Of a stretch of 64,000 nt of DNA, positions 52,273 through 62,639 are shown piece by piece (the first letter of the stretch is position 1; every line of letters begins with the position of its first letter). The notes beneath the pieces are model-generated. The model saw only the letters and a list, made by a program, of their open reading frames with translations, was not told where the DNA came from and ran no database searches. A program made the translations under genes and the position numbers. Origin of the DNA: Parietichytrium sp. I65-24A (Eukaryota; Sar; Bigyra; Thraustochytrida; Thraustochytriidae); assembly GCA_012862575.1 (NCBI GenBank), contig BLSF01000078.1:62001-126000 (forward strand), read 5' to 3'.

Positions 52273-53232
52273 CTCTTCAACAGCTGGCTCAGCCCTTGCT
52301 CGTAAAAAAATCAGCTCTCCGCTCTGGTCAACCGAACGAAACCGTCTCGCGGAACCTCAATCCCGCCACTTTTCTGCTGCTCCGTAGGCCCGCGCTTTCC
52401 GCACTTGAGCAAAACAGATCCCGCACGCGGCGTCCCCTCGTCCCTTTTCTGACCCGAATCGTCCCTCACAGTCCCGCAGTCCCCGCAGCTCCCACAAGTC
52501 CCCACAAGTCCCCACAAGCTCGCACAGTCCTCCCAGAGCTCGTTTTGGAAGTTTGAATTTCGTTTTTTCAGAACTCAGAACCAAAATTCAATCTCGATTG
52601 AGTCGGAACTGCTAGTGGAGTACTATTACTTTTGCTAAGAGGTACGCACACTTTGCGAGTCGTTCAGCGTTTCAGGTGCCAGTGGTGATGTGATGGGATA
52701 GAAGGTTAGAAAGTATGGAGTGTTGGGAGAAAGAGAGAGGATGAGAATTGAGATGGATGAGATTGGCTTTGACGGAGCAGTGAATGTTCATTGACAGTGA
52801 ATGAAGAACTCCGCGAGAAAACAGAGAACATTTTGTGCTCTAGGATATTTAGTTTGGCTCCTTGGTCAATGACTCTGACTTTGAGCGATAGCCTTGTCAT
52901 GTGCCGCACGAAAGGACGTCCCGCACGGTTACCAGGGCGAAACACCGTCGACCATCTGGTTCACGCCGAACGGAACAACAAAAAAAACGCCGATCCTCCT
53001 GAAATGCGAAGAGCGTCCACAAATTTAAAAGATGAAAAACCAGTGAAAATGGTACTATTTTTGATCAAAAGCACGAGAGTGCTGCTATTTACTAGAGGAG
53101 TTGATTTAAATTAAATATGGCGCCGTTCATGACAGCTTCTACATCCGAGTCTTTTGCTGTCTTGCATGTCTAGCGAAGCTGCCGCTTTTGCACGCTCAAG
53201 AAAAACAGGCAAGCCAGAACCGAGAGCACTAA
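52273..53232. other. intergenic region upstream of the ZGRF1-like gene
   Basis: No gene. Contains CAGTCCCCGCAG/CCCACAAGT repeats (about 52470-52515) and the GTTCATTGACAGTGAATG motif at 52786-52803. Confidence 0.6.
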
Positions 53233-53820
53233 TTACTCTTGACCCAAAGACTCAGTAGCGGTTTCGTCAGATGAGCCAGCCCTGCAACCAGTTCTCCACC
53301 GCTTCTCCAAGGCTGCTTCGGAGCACTCGAACGCGGGCTTGCCGAGAATCTCATTGACTTTATTGTGCATCTCGCAAACGTACTTGGAGAAAGCAGCCTT
53401 CGAAGACACGTCCGGCGGGTTGCTCTCCACATGCTTCCTGAAATGCTCGCGGCAGTGAGAGCACGCGTAGAGTATCGACAGAGAGTCAATGAGGGCCGCA
53501 GCTGCTCTTTGCTGCTCTGCGTTAGGCTGCTCAGGATAATAAGCGGCTGTGGTGTGCAGAAGGCCCCACGTACACCTTCCCAGCTCTGCGCGGCCAAGCG
53601 GGCACTCCTGTGCGGCCTTGCTGTCCTTGGCGCCTTTGCCGCTCTTCCCGCCCCTCATCATGCTCATAAACATGTCTTTCTTGTCGTCACACACCGGCTC
53701 AGCGCAATTCGGGTCCAGCTTGGCCCCTTCGGTCCGCGCTTCGCTAGCGACCAGCGAGCTCACCACTCCGCCAAGCGCCACCACGCCGAACCTGCTTCTC
53801 GCTGCAACCCTCGCGAACAT
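53233..53820 (-). CDS. ERV1: Erv1/ALR family FAD-linked sulfhydryl oxidase
   Basis: A 195-residue sulfhydryl oxidase. In mitochondria Erv1 reoxidises Mia40 during disulfide-driven import. The start is the first ATG; the N-terminus (FARVAARSRFGVVALGG) is basic and then hydrophobic, suiting mitochondrial targeting. The ALR domain covers ~72-180: CPLGRAELGRCTWGLLHTTA, catalytic CxxC at Cys120/Cys123 (YACSHCREHF), and the FAD-binding CEMHNKVNEILGKPAF with following Cys. Ahead of the domain is a CxxxxC pair (PNCAEPVC, Cys39/Cys44), a possible shuttle disulfide; yeast and human enzymes use CxxC and plants a C-terminal CxxxxC. A pyrimidine-rich tract lies upstream. Confidence 0.9.
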   Translation of the reverse strand: MFARVAARSRFGVVALGGVVSSLVASEARTEGAKLDPNCAEPVCDDKKDMFMSMMRGGKSGKGAKDSKAAQECPLGRAELGRCTWGLLHTTAAYYPEQPNAEQQRAAAALIDSLSILYACSHCREHFRKHVESNPPDVSSKAAFSKYVCEMHNKVNEILGKPAFECSEAALEKRWRTGCRAGSSDETATESLGQE

Positions 53821-53938
53821 GCTGCCAAGCCTCTGCGGTTCGCGGAAGAACTCCCTGTTTTCTGAACTGACGATCCCGCGAAACCTATCCAAACCTATCC
53901 AAACCTATCACGCACCGACACGCCTTGCTTCCGTCTAA

Positions 53939-54080
53939 TCTCTCTCTCTCTCTCTCTGTCCGCGCACTCGCAACGAACAGAGTGTCTCTTTCACTTTCAC
54001 TTTCACTTTCTCTTTCTCTTTGTGTGTCTGTGTCTTGTGTCTGTGTCTATGTGAGTCTGTCTGTGTGTGTTTTCTGTGTG
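53939..54080. repeat. pyrimidine-rich block: (TC)n, (TTTCAC)n, TGTC-type runs
   Basis: TC dinucleotides (53939-53957), about four TTTCAC units (about 53988-54010), then TCTTTC and TGTGTC-type repeats. It begins 119 bp upstream of the ERV1 start codon. Confidence 0.85.
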
Positions 54081-54795
54081 CATATGTGAGGGAAAAGTGA
54101 GGTTTCTGGAACCCCGATGAAGGAGTGCCTGACTGAGTGCCTCGTAGTGACAACAATTTAATTTAGCAATTTAACAAAGAAACAGATGTGCACCGCGAAG
54201 TGTCCTGCACGCACTCACTCGGCCGTGGGGATTCTTGCGCTCGGAAAGGTGTCCGCGCGGACTCTATGGAGCGTGAATCTCTAATTGATTTTGATAATCT
54301 CTCGGTAATGGAATGGGAACCAGACTCGGTCAAATGAAGCAAGCTTCTCGACCAACTCAATTCTCCCGATTCCCCGACGAAAGACGAACAGGGCCTCTTC
54401 GCGAACAACGAGCCGGCTTCCTCGGAGATCAATTCGTCGTTCAGTAGGGTAGGTTTCCCCTCCTCGCACATTCCTTTATTCCCTGGCCAGTCCTTCCTCT
54501 CAGCGCCGTAGCCAGCGCTATTCTCTACCACTGACTACCGGCCTCCTACCATACCCCTCCACCGCTACGAGTAGAACTAGACTACGCGGCATAGGAGATG
54601 GCCACGCAGCTGTTTTCTATGGATTGGTAGCGATTGTTACTGGCAGTATTGGTTGGTTGCTTGAATTTGGAGCGGGCAGGTGGTATAGTTTGCGCTATGC
54701 GTGCGGCTGAGCGGGCGCTACGGCTATGGTTTGCGGTAAGATGGGCGGTGGGAGGTGTGTCACCTACCACTCATTCATTATTGATTTTGTAAAAC

Positions 54796-54885
54796 TGAGA
54801 GAGAGGAAGGAAAGAGAGAAAGAAGGAAGTCTGCAGACAGGTAGATTGGAGCGCGAAGCAGGCAGTCACGCAGGCAGTCACGCAG
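54796..54885 (+). promoter_or_regulatory. GA-rich leader and GCAGGCAGTCAC direct repeat upstream of uL3
   Basis: A purine tract (54796-54832), then two copies of (G)CAGGCAGTCACG near 54859-54885, ending about 15 bp before the uL3 start codon. A regulatory role is inferred from position only. Confidence 0.4.
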
Positions 54886-54898
54886 TGAGAGAGGCAGG

Positions 54899-56059
54899 AT
54901 GTCCCATCGTAAGTTCGAAGCGCCAAGGCACGGATCCCTCGGGTTCAACCCTCGCAAGAGGTGCAAGACCCACCGTGGCCGCGTGAAGGCATTCCCAAAG
55001 GATGATGCCTCCAAGGAGCCACACGTGACCGCCTTCATGGCGTACAAGGCAGGAATGACCCACATTGCTCGCGATGTGGACAAGCCAGGCTCCAACGTGC
55101 ACAAGAAGGAGGTCGTGGAGGCAGTGACCATCTTGGAGACCCCTCCAATGATCGCTGTTGGACTCGTGGGATACATTGCCACCCCACGCGGACTTCGCTC
55201 CCTCACCACTGTGTGGGCTCAGCACTTGGGCGATGAGATGAAGCGCCGCTTGTACAAGAACTGGTACCGCAGCAAGAAAAAGGCGTTCACCAAGTACACC
55301 AAAAAGTACGAGGGCGAGGCTACTGACATCGAGAAGGAGCTTGCACGCATGACCAAATACTGCACCACCGTCCGCCTTATCTGCCACACCCAGATGGGCA
55401 AGCTCAAGCTCCGCCAGAGAAAGGCTCACGTTTGTGAGATTCAGATCAACGGAGGAAGCGTCGCTGACAAGGTCAAGTTCGGCCGCGACCTCTTCGAGAA
55501 GGAGATCCCACTCGACACTGTGTTCAAGAAGGATGAGATGGTTGATGCTATCTCCATCACCAAGGGTCACGGATTCAAGGGTGTCATCGCTCGTTTTGGA
55601 GTCACCCGTCTTCCACGTAAGACCCACAAGGGTCTCCGCAAGGTGGCATGCATTGGATCATGGCATCCTTCCCGCGTCCGCTACACTGTGCCACGTGCTG
55701 GTCAGCTCGGATACCATCACCGTACCGAGATGAACAAGAAGATCTACCGTATTGGCAAGAAGGGAGACGAGAAGTCCTGCACCACCGAGCAGGATTTGAC
55801 CGTCAAGTCCATCACCCCTCTTGGAGGATTCCCACAGTACGGAATCATCAACGAGGACTGGGTCATGCTCAAGGGCTGCGTCCCAGGTGTCGTTAGGCGC
55901 ATGATCATCCTCCGCAAGTCTCTCCACGAGCGCACTTCCCGTCTTGCGCAGGAGGTTATCGACATCAAGTTTATCGATACCAGCTCCAAGATCGGCCACG
56001 GACGCTTCCAGACCGTTGCAGAGAAGGAGCGCATCATGGGCTCCCGCAAGACCGCTTAA
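54899..56059 (+). CDS. RPL3: 60S ribosomal protein uL3 (RPL3)
   Basis: A 386-residue ribosomal protein L3, intronless and complete, of usual eukaryotic length. Signatures run throughout: [65 protein letters not shown] with the His that is methylated in yeast, and [19 protein letters not shown]. uL3 sits near the peptidyl-transferase centre. Codon use is strongly selective (ACC, AAG, CGC, GGA preferred), unlike its neighbours, as expected for a highly expressed gene. The start is fixed by the conserved N-terminus. Confidence 0.98.
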   Translation: MSHRKFEAPRHGSLGFNPRKRCKTHRGRVKAFPKDDASKEPHVTAFMAYKAGMTHIARDVDKPGSNVHKKEVVEAVTILETPPMIAVGLVGYIATPRGLRSLTTVWAQHLGDEMKRRLYKNWYRSKKKAFTKYTKKYEGEATDIEKELARMTKYCTTVRLICHTQMGKLKLRQRKAHVCEIQINGGSVADKVKFGRDLFEKEIPLDTVFKKDEMVDAISITKGHGFKGVIARFGVTRLPRKTHKGLRKVACIGSWHPSRVRYTVPRAGQLGYHHRTEMNKKIYRIGKKGDEKSCTTEQDLTVKSITPLGGFPQYGIINEDWVMLKGCVPGVVRRMIILRKSLHERTSRLAQEVIDIKFIDTSSKIGHGRFQTVAEKERIMGSRKTA

Positions 56060-57728
56060 ACAATCAGACCTATTTGAGCAAGCGATTTTTCTCTACAAAT
56101 TTCTTCTTTCTTATTTTTTTTCAAGCAAGATCTCGTCTAAGCCGACTTGGGTGAATTTCTGACAAGAACTCAAGGACCATCTTTTTTTTGCACTGGAACC
56201 TCTGGAACCTGACAAAATTGGAAAAAAATCAAATTTCGATTGACTCTTTGAGCTTCCTTTTTTTTTACTCGGACTTCTTCCCTCCTTTCCTTTCAAGCTC
56301 CGAGTGACTCGATAGACTCTATGCTTAGCTTCTAGTAGCTAGCTAGCTAGCATACTGATGGTGCCGTAGCAGTATGCCATCGCATGCGCCACGATGAGAG
56401 GAACATTTCCATTTTTTTCTTCCCATTTTTTTGACACAGAAGCCTTCTTGCGAGTTGACGAGAGAGCAACTTTCCGGTAAGACAATTTGAGCCCGCTTTC
56501 AGACCATACCAGTAATACCAGTCGCTTCTTGCTCCGGCAGAGGAGGAGGCAGGGAAGGCAGAGGATGAACCAATCAGTGAACCTCCACAGCGTATACCGA
56601 TACCTGAATTCTGATATTCTATTAATTAGCAGAGTAGTCAGAGTAGAACGGAATTGGCCTCGGCTGTCGAGATCCACAGGCTGAAAAGTCGAAAAGCCAG
56701 AGGCACAGACGCCACATTAAGTGAAGCCACGAAGTGAGAGCGTAAACAAACCCTATCGGAAGGTGGGGTGCAGACGCCATGGTAAGTAAATCTGTGACCG
56801 TGAGCAAGGGGCAGAGAGCCTTATCTCCCAAGAGCTCACCGCCTTTCCTGGGCTCCCCAAGCTAGTAAAGCACTTGCAAGCCCGAGCGAAATGCCTATCG
56901 CGATAATCCATTGGCACAAAAAGCAACATACTTTCTGCTGGCTGACGGAGCGGCTGTAGTTCGCTTGTAAACTTCTCTGCACGCGACGATGCAAGGTCTT
57001 CGATCTTCCAAACATCGGCACTGTACCAACGAACTTTGGGAAATACCTCGAGTGTCAGGAACCGGTACATTCACGCGTTTTGTTTAAACTTCGCGAGCGG
57101 GCGAGCAGGTCTAAGTGTAAGTTCGCCTTGACACTCCTCGGTGTTCGTAAAGAGTCGAAGCAGCATCAGCTCCAGCGAGTCGAAGCCCTCAGTCGACATG
57201 GATTCCTCCCCAGACCATATCTGGACAATGCACGTGAACTTGGTGTGCACTTTTGCAAATCTCCACGTGCATTCTCTCTCCTCGCTCGCGCATATATTCG
57301 CCAGCATCGGTTCTTGTCTCGAGAACCGGCTCCAGAACCATGCTCGATAGCCGCGATCCACGTGAAACACTAAGACAAATCGAGAACAGAGCTTTGTTCG
57401 GTGTGCAAGGTGTGCATGTGAGCTACGTCCTCGCATAGGCAGCACTATAGCCTCAAAATCGTGAGCTTGGTGCTCGAGGTGTGCACAATTGTGCTAATAA
57501 TTTCTCTAGGAATCTGGCGGGAAAAGTCACAAAAGGGGTGGTTAATAAGTCCTAATTAGTTACAGATAGAATACACACCTATATTCACCCTCCATTCACA
57601 CGCTTAGTGTTTATCACTGAAGGGCGATAGGGTGAATGGTGCTAGTACCCTTCGTGGGGGTACATTACCACACATACAAGCGTTGATAGGTCTCAGTTAC
57701 CTATTGAGCTGCGAGCTTCGCTCCAAAG

Positions 57729-57767
57729 GATAGATAGATAGAAAGAAAGAAAGAAAGAAAGAAAGAA
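57729..57767. repeat. (GATA)n(GAAA)n microsatellite
   Basis: Three GATA units run into about six GAAA units and then an A-rich tail. No gene start is near. Confidence 0.9.
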
Positions 57768-58317
57768 AAAAAAGAGAAAGGGACCCTGACTGCGAGAAAA
57801 TAACTTACACCTTTTTCTTTCTCTCGATTTCTGGACAATTTAGCAGAACAGTACGTACTCAGTACTCTTAGCACCGTAGTTGCAAGTTACTTCCAAACTA
57901 CACAGGCTCACTGTCAATCAATCAAGAAATGGAAGGTTAGGTTTCGAAAGTTTGGAATACAGCATTTAGTTGGCATTCGAATCCGTCGGGTATGGCAGCG
58001 ATCCTGTGTTCCCTGCGATGCAAGAATCTCCAGTGTTCCATGAATGCGTGGACAGAGGACAGTGGAAAGACTTATGCACGTCTGTCTTGAGAAAGAATGG
58101 TCTTCTTGGTCTTCTGAGCTATCTCGCAGAGCAGTTGGACTCGGAATCGGATAATGATTGGTGACCGGATTAGGCAAGATTCACAAATGCAGTTCACTGT
58201 CATTTATATTTTAGAACTGTCAGAGGAGAAGACACCCTGTCGACGTTCCTCAACTGCGCAGACGAACTTGAAGACTTGCTAAGCTCACTGCAATCGCACG
58301 GCTCTGTCCCTCACTTT

Positions 58318-58340
58318 CTCATCTATCTATCTATTTATCT
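58318..58340. repeat. (ATCT)n microsatellite
   Basis: About five ATCT units with one variant, roughly 870 bp upstream of the FHA gene start. Confidence 0.8.
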
Positions 58341-59205
58341 GGTTGCATTTCGCCGCCGCGGGCTTTGAAAAGATTGCAAAGACGTTTTGTGTCTCCACGT
58401 CAACACCCTACTCTGTCGCAGCTCACACAGCTCACCAACTCCCTATCACTCTCTCTCAGGCTCTCAGAATCTCTCAGAGCAGGTATAACCGGAGCCGCGA
58501 GTGGTGAGGCGTGTGAGATCATGTGAGGCAGGCGAGAAGGGTACCAGTACTAAGTTTATAGCGCGACGCCCAGGCGGGTCGTAGGAGCGCTGAGCAGGCG
58601 AGAGAAAAGTGTGTGCACGTAGTGCTAGTCACAGACTGACTGACGAACTGCGCCACTTACACCGCTTACTCACTTCACTGTGCTATGCGATGCTACGCTG
58701 CGCTGGCCGTGTCGCGTAGGAGTCCGGGGAGTCAGACGAGTTGCAGCAAACTTAGCTGTACCAGGTAGTAGCTGGACGATTTGCGTTGTTTGTTTTGTTG
58801 ATTTTTGTTGATTTTTGTTGTTGTTGATGTTGTTGTTGTGCACAGTAACTTTGAAAAGCAGTTGTGCAGCAGCGGCGCCGCCCGACTCGCGGTCTTCGTG
58901 CTCTCGCCGCTTCGGCATTTCATGGGTTTCGCGGGGACAGGAGCTGTAGAAGAGATCGGGAAAGTGGGCAAAAGCTGAGGGCGAGGGCAAGGGCGGCCGC
59001 GGGCTTGGCTTCGCGAGATACGTTCAGGTTGAGGTTGACTAGGTCGAGGTCCTCCAGGTTACGGCCGCTTTGGTGCCTTGTGCTTTGGTGCTGTTGCGCA
59101 GGCTTGGTCGTCGACGAGGCGGAGCTGCCCTCTCGGGGAGGTCAGGTCAAGTGCTGAGATTGATGAAGTGGACGGGGCGCTGCAGATAGAAAGACACTGT
59201 GAACG

Positions 59206-62200
59206 ATGAGCAACTACCCGAAAGCGGAGCTGTTGCCATCTTTGGAAGATGCAAGGAAAAAATACTCTGGAAGCTGCAGCGGTACCATCACGCTGACAGC
59301 CTCCACGTCGCCCGAGGTGTTCCCCTTCCGGGAATACATTCAGGAAGAATGGCGCGTAGTGAACGCTGAGGAGTTTATGGCGAAAAGAGACGCCAGAGCG
59401 CGAGCTAAAGTGAACGGGAGGACCAGCGACCGCGCTGTGAAGGTCATAGAGCTGAAGGAAGAAGGCCTGACGCTGAGCGGTATCTCGTATAAACCACCCA
59501 CATTTCTGTGGAATCACGACGTTGAAATGAAAGACTGCCTCAGAGGCCACTTTGACCCGAATGTGCAATCCTATGGTAGAAGGCCTCAGCTGCACGCCGT
59601 TGAAGAGCTCGGAAACGCCTGCATATCTATTCTTCCCAGTGTGTCGGGCGGATTCATGCTCACGCAAGAGGCCATACAAAAGCTACCCGGTCCAGGCGGT
59701 TCCATCGCTCTGTGTATGAACAAGAGCGTCTGGCGCGACCGCATGATATTGGAGGAAGGTATGCACTTCGAGATCGGTACGAAACAGTCCGGGGCGCCAA
59801 AGTGTCAGATTACCATAGAAAGCATCACGGGCATAGACAGAAACCTCTCGCGATACTCGGGCGCAAACTCAAACTCCAAGCATCGTAGCAGCCTTGAAGT
59901 GAAAAAGAGCAAGACATCATCCGTAGATAAAAAGTCTGTATCTTTTGGTGCATCTACCCTGATTGGATCGGGGGAGAGAATCGTCTCGCTCGGGAGCAAC
60001 ACTAATGAGCCCGGTTTGGATGTAATGACAAGTACGCACATCTGGTCTAGCTCGAATACCGACGCGCAAAAACCTGCGGAATCCCCGCCCGGTTCGCCCA
60101 GGGGGGAACGGCCACGTCTCGTTTTGAGAATGCAAATGAACAATAAGGAGAAACTCTATGACTTTGCGCCTCCGCTGCCTGACGTGCTCCAGTTTAACGG
60201 CGGCTCTTCGCCGTCGGCGTCACCCCTGTTGTCGGCCTACTCTCGCAGAAGGTCAACAGCCACAGGCAAGAGAAAGTGCGTCTTCTTCACCATCGGCGGC
60301 GACGAAAACTGCAACATCGTCCTGCCCGGCTGTTCTGTTAAGGTGGTGGCTACAATCGTTGCCTTCGAAAACGTCTTCACCCTCGTTGTGCCGCACAATC
60401 TTGCGGAAACGTTTGTGAGAGGTAAAAGGCTAACCAAAGCCCAAGAGCGATATGCTCGCGAGAGCTCCGTTCATTTTGTTCTGAGTGCAGAGCAGTCTTT
60501 CGGGATTTATGACGGAGATTGTATAGTTTTCCGAAATTCAGATCGCGGTGACCACGAGTCTTGTAACGGGTGTTGTTCCGGCCTGGAAATGTGTATCAAG
60601 ATAAATGACCCGACGGAGGAATTTCGGCTCAAGAGCAACAAGACACTAGTGGAGTCCATGGGACTCAAATGGGACATGGACAATGATACGGACCCGGGGC
60701 GCAAACGAGCTAGTTTGGTTTCAGCCTTGTCTGGCGCCAGTAGGTACAAGACTGGCACATCACGAGATATGGACGAATTAGCGATGGAAGTCCGTGCACC
60801 GGTTCGCACTTCTCGGTGGGACGGCTCATGCGAATGGAAGTACGGGGAGATTGAAGCGTTTGCAATGCTCGGGATATCCTCCCAAGAGGAGGCGTCCATC
60901 GGATCGAGTCCGCTGATGACCCTCTCTATCAAGGACCCACGCATGGGCAGGTGCCACGCAAATATCTTCCGGAAGACGCACAAAAGCTTCATAATAGAAG
61001 CGGCGAAATCCTCCGGGAAAAGAAATCTTCTGTCCATGATTGCCGCTTCCACGCCCCCTGGACTTGGCGCGGCCGCATCGCCGCCTCACCTGCTCTTGGT
61101 CGGCGAGGTATTTAGGGTCGGCGCAAGTGAGTTTAGGGTGATAGGCTTTTCGAAATACAAGTCGCCAACATCAAACGCCAGTAGCTATGGAAACTTTACC
61201 ATGTCCGTGGACGCAGGGGGCCGATCATCAGCTCCGCGCGAGAGTAAACCAACTATTACTCCAATCGACCAACTCGACGATCTGGCATACGTGGATCATG
61301 AAGACGACCTCACCGATGATGACTCCGACGTTGAGTCCCGAAAAGGCAGCGCCTCGCGCGTCATGGGCGACCCCACCAACTTTGAGAGTCTCAAAGAGCA
61401 AGCCGAGATGTATATGCGCAATAAAATTGAAAGGCGCGGCTCCATCGCTCTGGTTCGCCATCGCCCGAATGAAGACGAGGCCAAGATGTTCTCCAAAACA
61501 ATCTCAACGTTTGTGACGGACGACAACGAAGAACTTCACGTCAAAAACAACGTCGACAAGAGCTTTGGCCTGGCCCGTGTCAACGAATACAAGGACGTGC
61601 TCTCGGCGTTTGGCCTTGATGATGATACGAGAGGCATAACTTACCCTGGCCTTAAGTCATTCCTTGTCATCCAAGGCATCAAAGGGCCACTGCAGAGAAG
61701 ACTTTTTCTCATTAACGAGCACGAGTGCACCATTGGAAGCAGCCCAACGTGCTCCATTTCAGTCTCAAACGACCCATTGATCTCTCCACTCCATTGTAGA
61801 ATTGTATTCAACCCTGTCGAGAGACACTGGCGTTTAGTTGATGCCAACTCTCGCACCGGGACACTCTTTCGCACAAGCAGTGAAGATCAACCCATTCTTT
61901 TACAACCTGGACAGCGCTTTTTAGTTGGTCACTCCCAAATTCGCATTTTAGGCAAGGTAAAAGAGGAGGACCGCCAGAGCGTCCTGCTTCGTGGGAGTAC
62001 TGGCGGGAATCACACGATCCGTAGGCAAATTAAATCCGTCTTTCTAGGGCGCGGAAGCGCTGCTGGGATTACCGTGACTTCCATCAAAGATCTTGAAGCT
62101 CAAAAGCACCAGGCAGACAGACGCAAGTCGACCCCACCTGGCGGACGAAAGTCTATGTCAGAACATCAGCTATCTCCAGCTTCTCATCCAGTAGAGTCAA

Positions 62201-62358
62201 AAGACTCACGCACCAGCACCCGGCCTCGACCCAAATCTTTGGTCAAATCGCCGATTCCACCAATCGCGCAAATCTCTGATGTTGCTGACATGGGACTACC
62301 TGATGACCTGAAAGGCCGCTCCAAGTCTTCCAGCGGATGTGGATGCACTTTGATGTGA
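59206..62358 (+). CDS. multi-FHA protein with C-terminal CaaX box
   Basis: A 1050-residue protein in one frame. The clear FHA domain (phosphothreonine-peptide binding) is at ~815-920, with CTIGSSPTC (IGSS 843-846), SPLHCRI (860-866) and DANSRTGT (N881..GT). Two more regions show FHA-like strand patterns: ~355-450 (CVFFTIGGDENCNIVLP ... FVRGKRL) and ~545-650 (ASIGSSPLMTLSIKD ... RMGRCHANIF ... FRVGASEFRVIGF). Linkers are Ser/Lys-rich and acidic (DDLTDDDSD). It ends in GCGCTLM: Cys1047-Thr-Leu-Met fits a CaaX prenylation box, with Met favouring farnesyl, and Cys1045 could be palmitoylated. This predicts a membrane-tethered phosphopeptide-binding scaffold. No catalytic domain. Family not recognised as a whole. 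Confidence 0.85.
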   Translation: MSNYPKAELLPSLEDARKKYSGSCSGTITLTASTSPEVFPFREYIQEEWRVVNAEEFMAKRDARARAKVNGRTSDRAVKVIELKEEGLTLSGISYKPPTFLWNHDVEMKDCLRGHFDPNVQSYGRRPQLHAVEELGNACISILPSVSGGFMLTQEAIQKLPGPGGSIALCMNKSVWRDRMILEEGMHFEIGTKQSGAPKCQITIESITGIDRNLSRYSGANSNSKHRSSLEVKKSKTSSVDKKSVSFGASTLIGSGERIVSLGSNTNEPGLDVMTSTHIWSSSNTDAQKPAESPPGSPRGERPRLVLRMQMNNKEKLYDFAPPLPDVLQFNGGSSPSASPLLSAYSRRRSTATGKRKCVFFTIGGDENCNIVLPGCSVKVVATIVAFENVFTLVVPHNLAETFVRGKRLTKAQERYARESSVHFVLSAEQSFGIYDGDCIVFRNSDRGDHESCNGCCSGLEMCIKINDPTEEFRLKSNKTLVESMGLKWDMDNDTDPGRKRASLVSALSGASRYKTGTSRDMDELAMEVRAPVRTSRWDGSCEWKYGEIEAFAMLGISSQEEASIGSSPLMTLSIKDPRMGRCHANIFRKTHKSFIIEAAKSSGKRNLLSMIAASTPPGLGAAASPPHLLLVGEVFRVGASEFRVIGFSKYKSPTSNASSYGNFTMSVDAGGRSSAPRESKPTITPIDQLDDLAYVDHEDDLTDDDSDVESRKGSASRVMGDPTNFESLKEQAEMYMRNKIERRGSIALVRHRPNEDEAKMFSKTISTFVTDDNEELHVKNNVDKSFGLARVNEYKDVLSAFGLDDDTRGITYPGLKSFLVIQGIKGPLQRRLFLINEHECTIGSSPTCSISVSNDPLISPLHCRIVFNPVERHWRLVDANSRTGTLFRTSSEDQPILLQPGQRFLVGHSQIRILGKVKEEDRQSVLLRGSTGGNHTIRRQIKSVFLGRGSAAGITVTSIKDLEAQKHQADRRKSTPPGGRKSMSEHQLSPASHPVESKDSRTSTRPRPKSLVKSPIPPIAQISDVADMGLPDDLKGRSKSSSGCGCTLM

Positions 62359-62639
62359 GTACATTCTGGACTGATGATCCCCAGGATCAACTTTGATTTA
62401 ATAACTATTGAAAGAAAACTCTTCACGATGTACGTAAAATAAGAAATTATTGCACCTCTACTAAATTTGCCCTCGTGTGGACTGCATGCTGTTAAATTGA
62501 TTTTGTCACCCAGATTCACGGGTTCAAGAAATCGACTAATCTCACATCGTTTTCAAAGTGCGGACGGTAAAGAGAACATGTATTACTCACAAAGGCGGTG
62601 AAGTCAACTGGCTAGTTATTTGACAAATATACATGTGCC

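Larger units (their letters stand above)
53821..54898. other. divergent region between ERV1 and uL3 genes
   Basis: Start codons face away from each other over about 1.08 kb. It holds a long pyrimidine-rich repeat block next to ERV1 and a GA-rich leader plus a 12-bp direct repeat next to uL3. No gene. Confidence 0.6.
56060..59205. other. 3.1-kb gene-poor intergenic region
   Basis: No supportable gene. It holds GCTAGCTAGCTAGC (about 56336-56350), a copy of a dispersed ~30-bp segment (56714-56746), GATA/GAAA and ATCT microsatellites and a TTG-rich tract (58784-58845). Minus-strand frames 57445-57071 and 57070-56753 are contiguous in one frame across a single stop but show no known domain. Confidence 0.5.
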
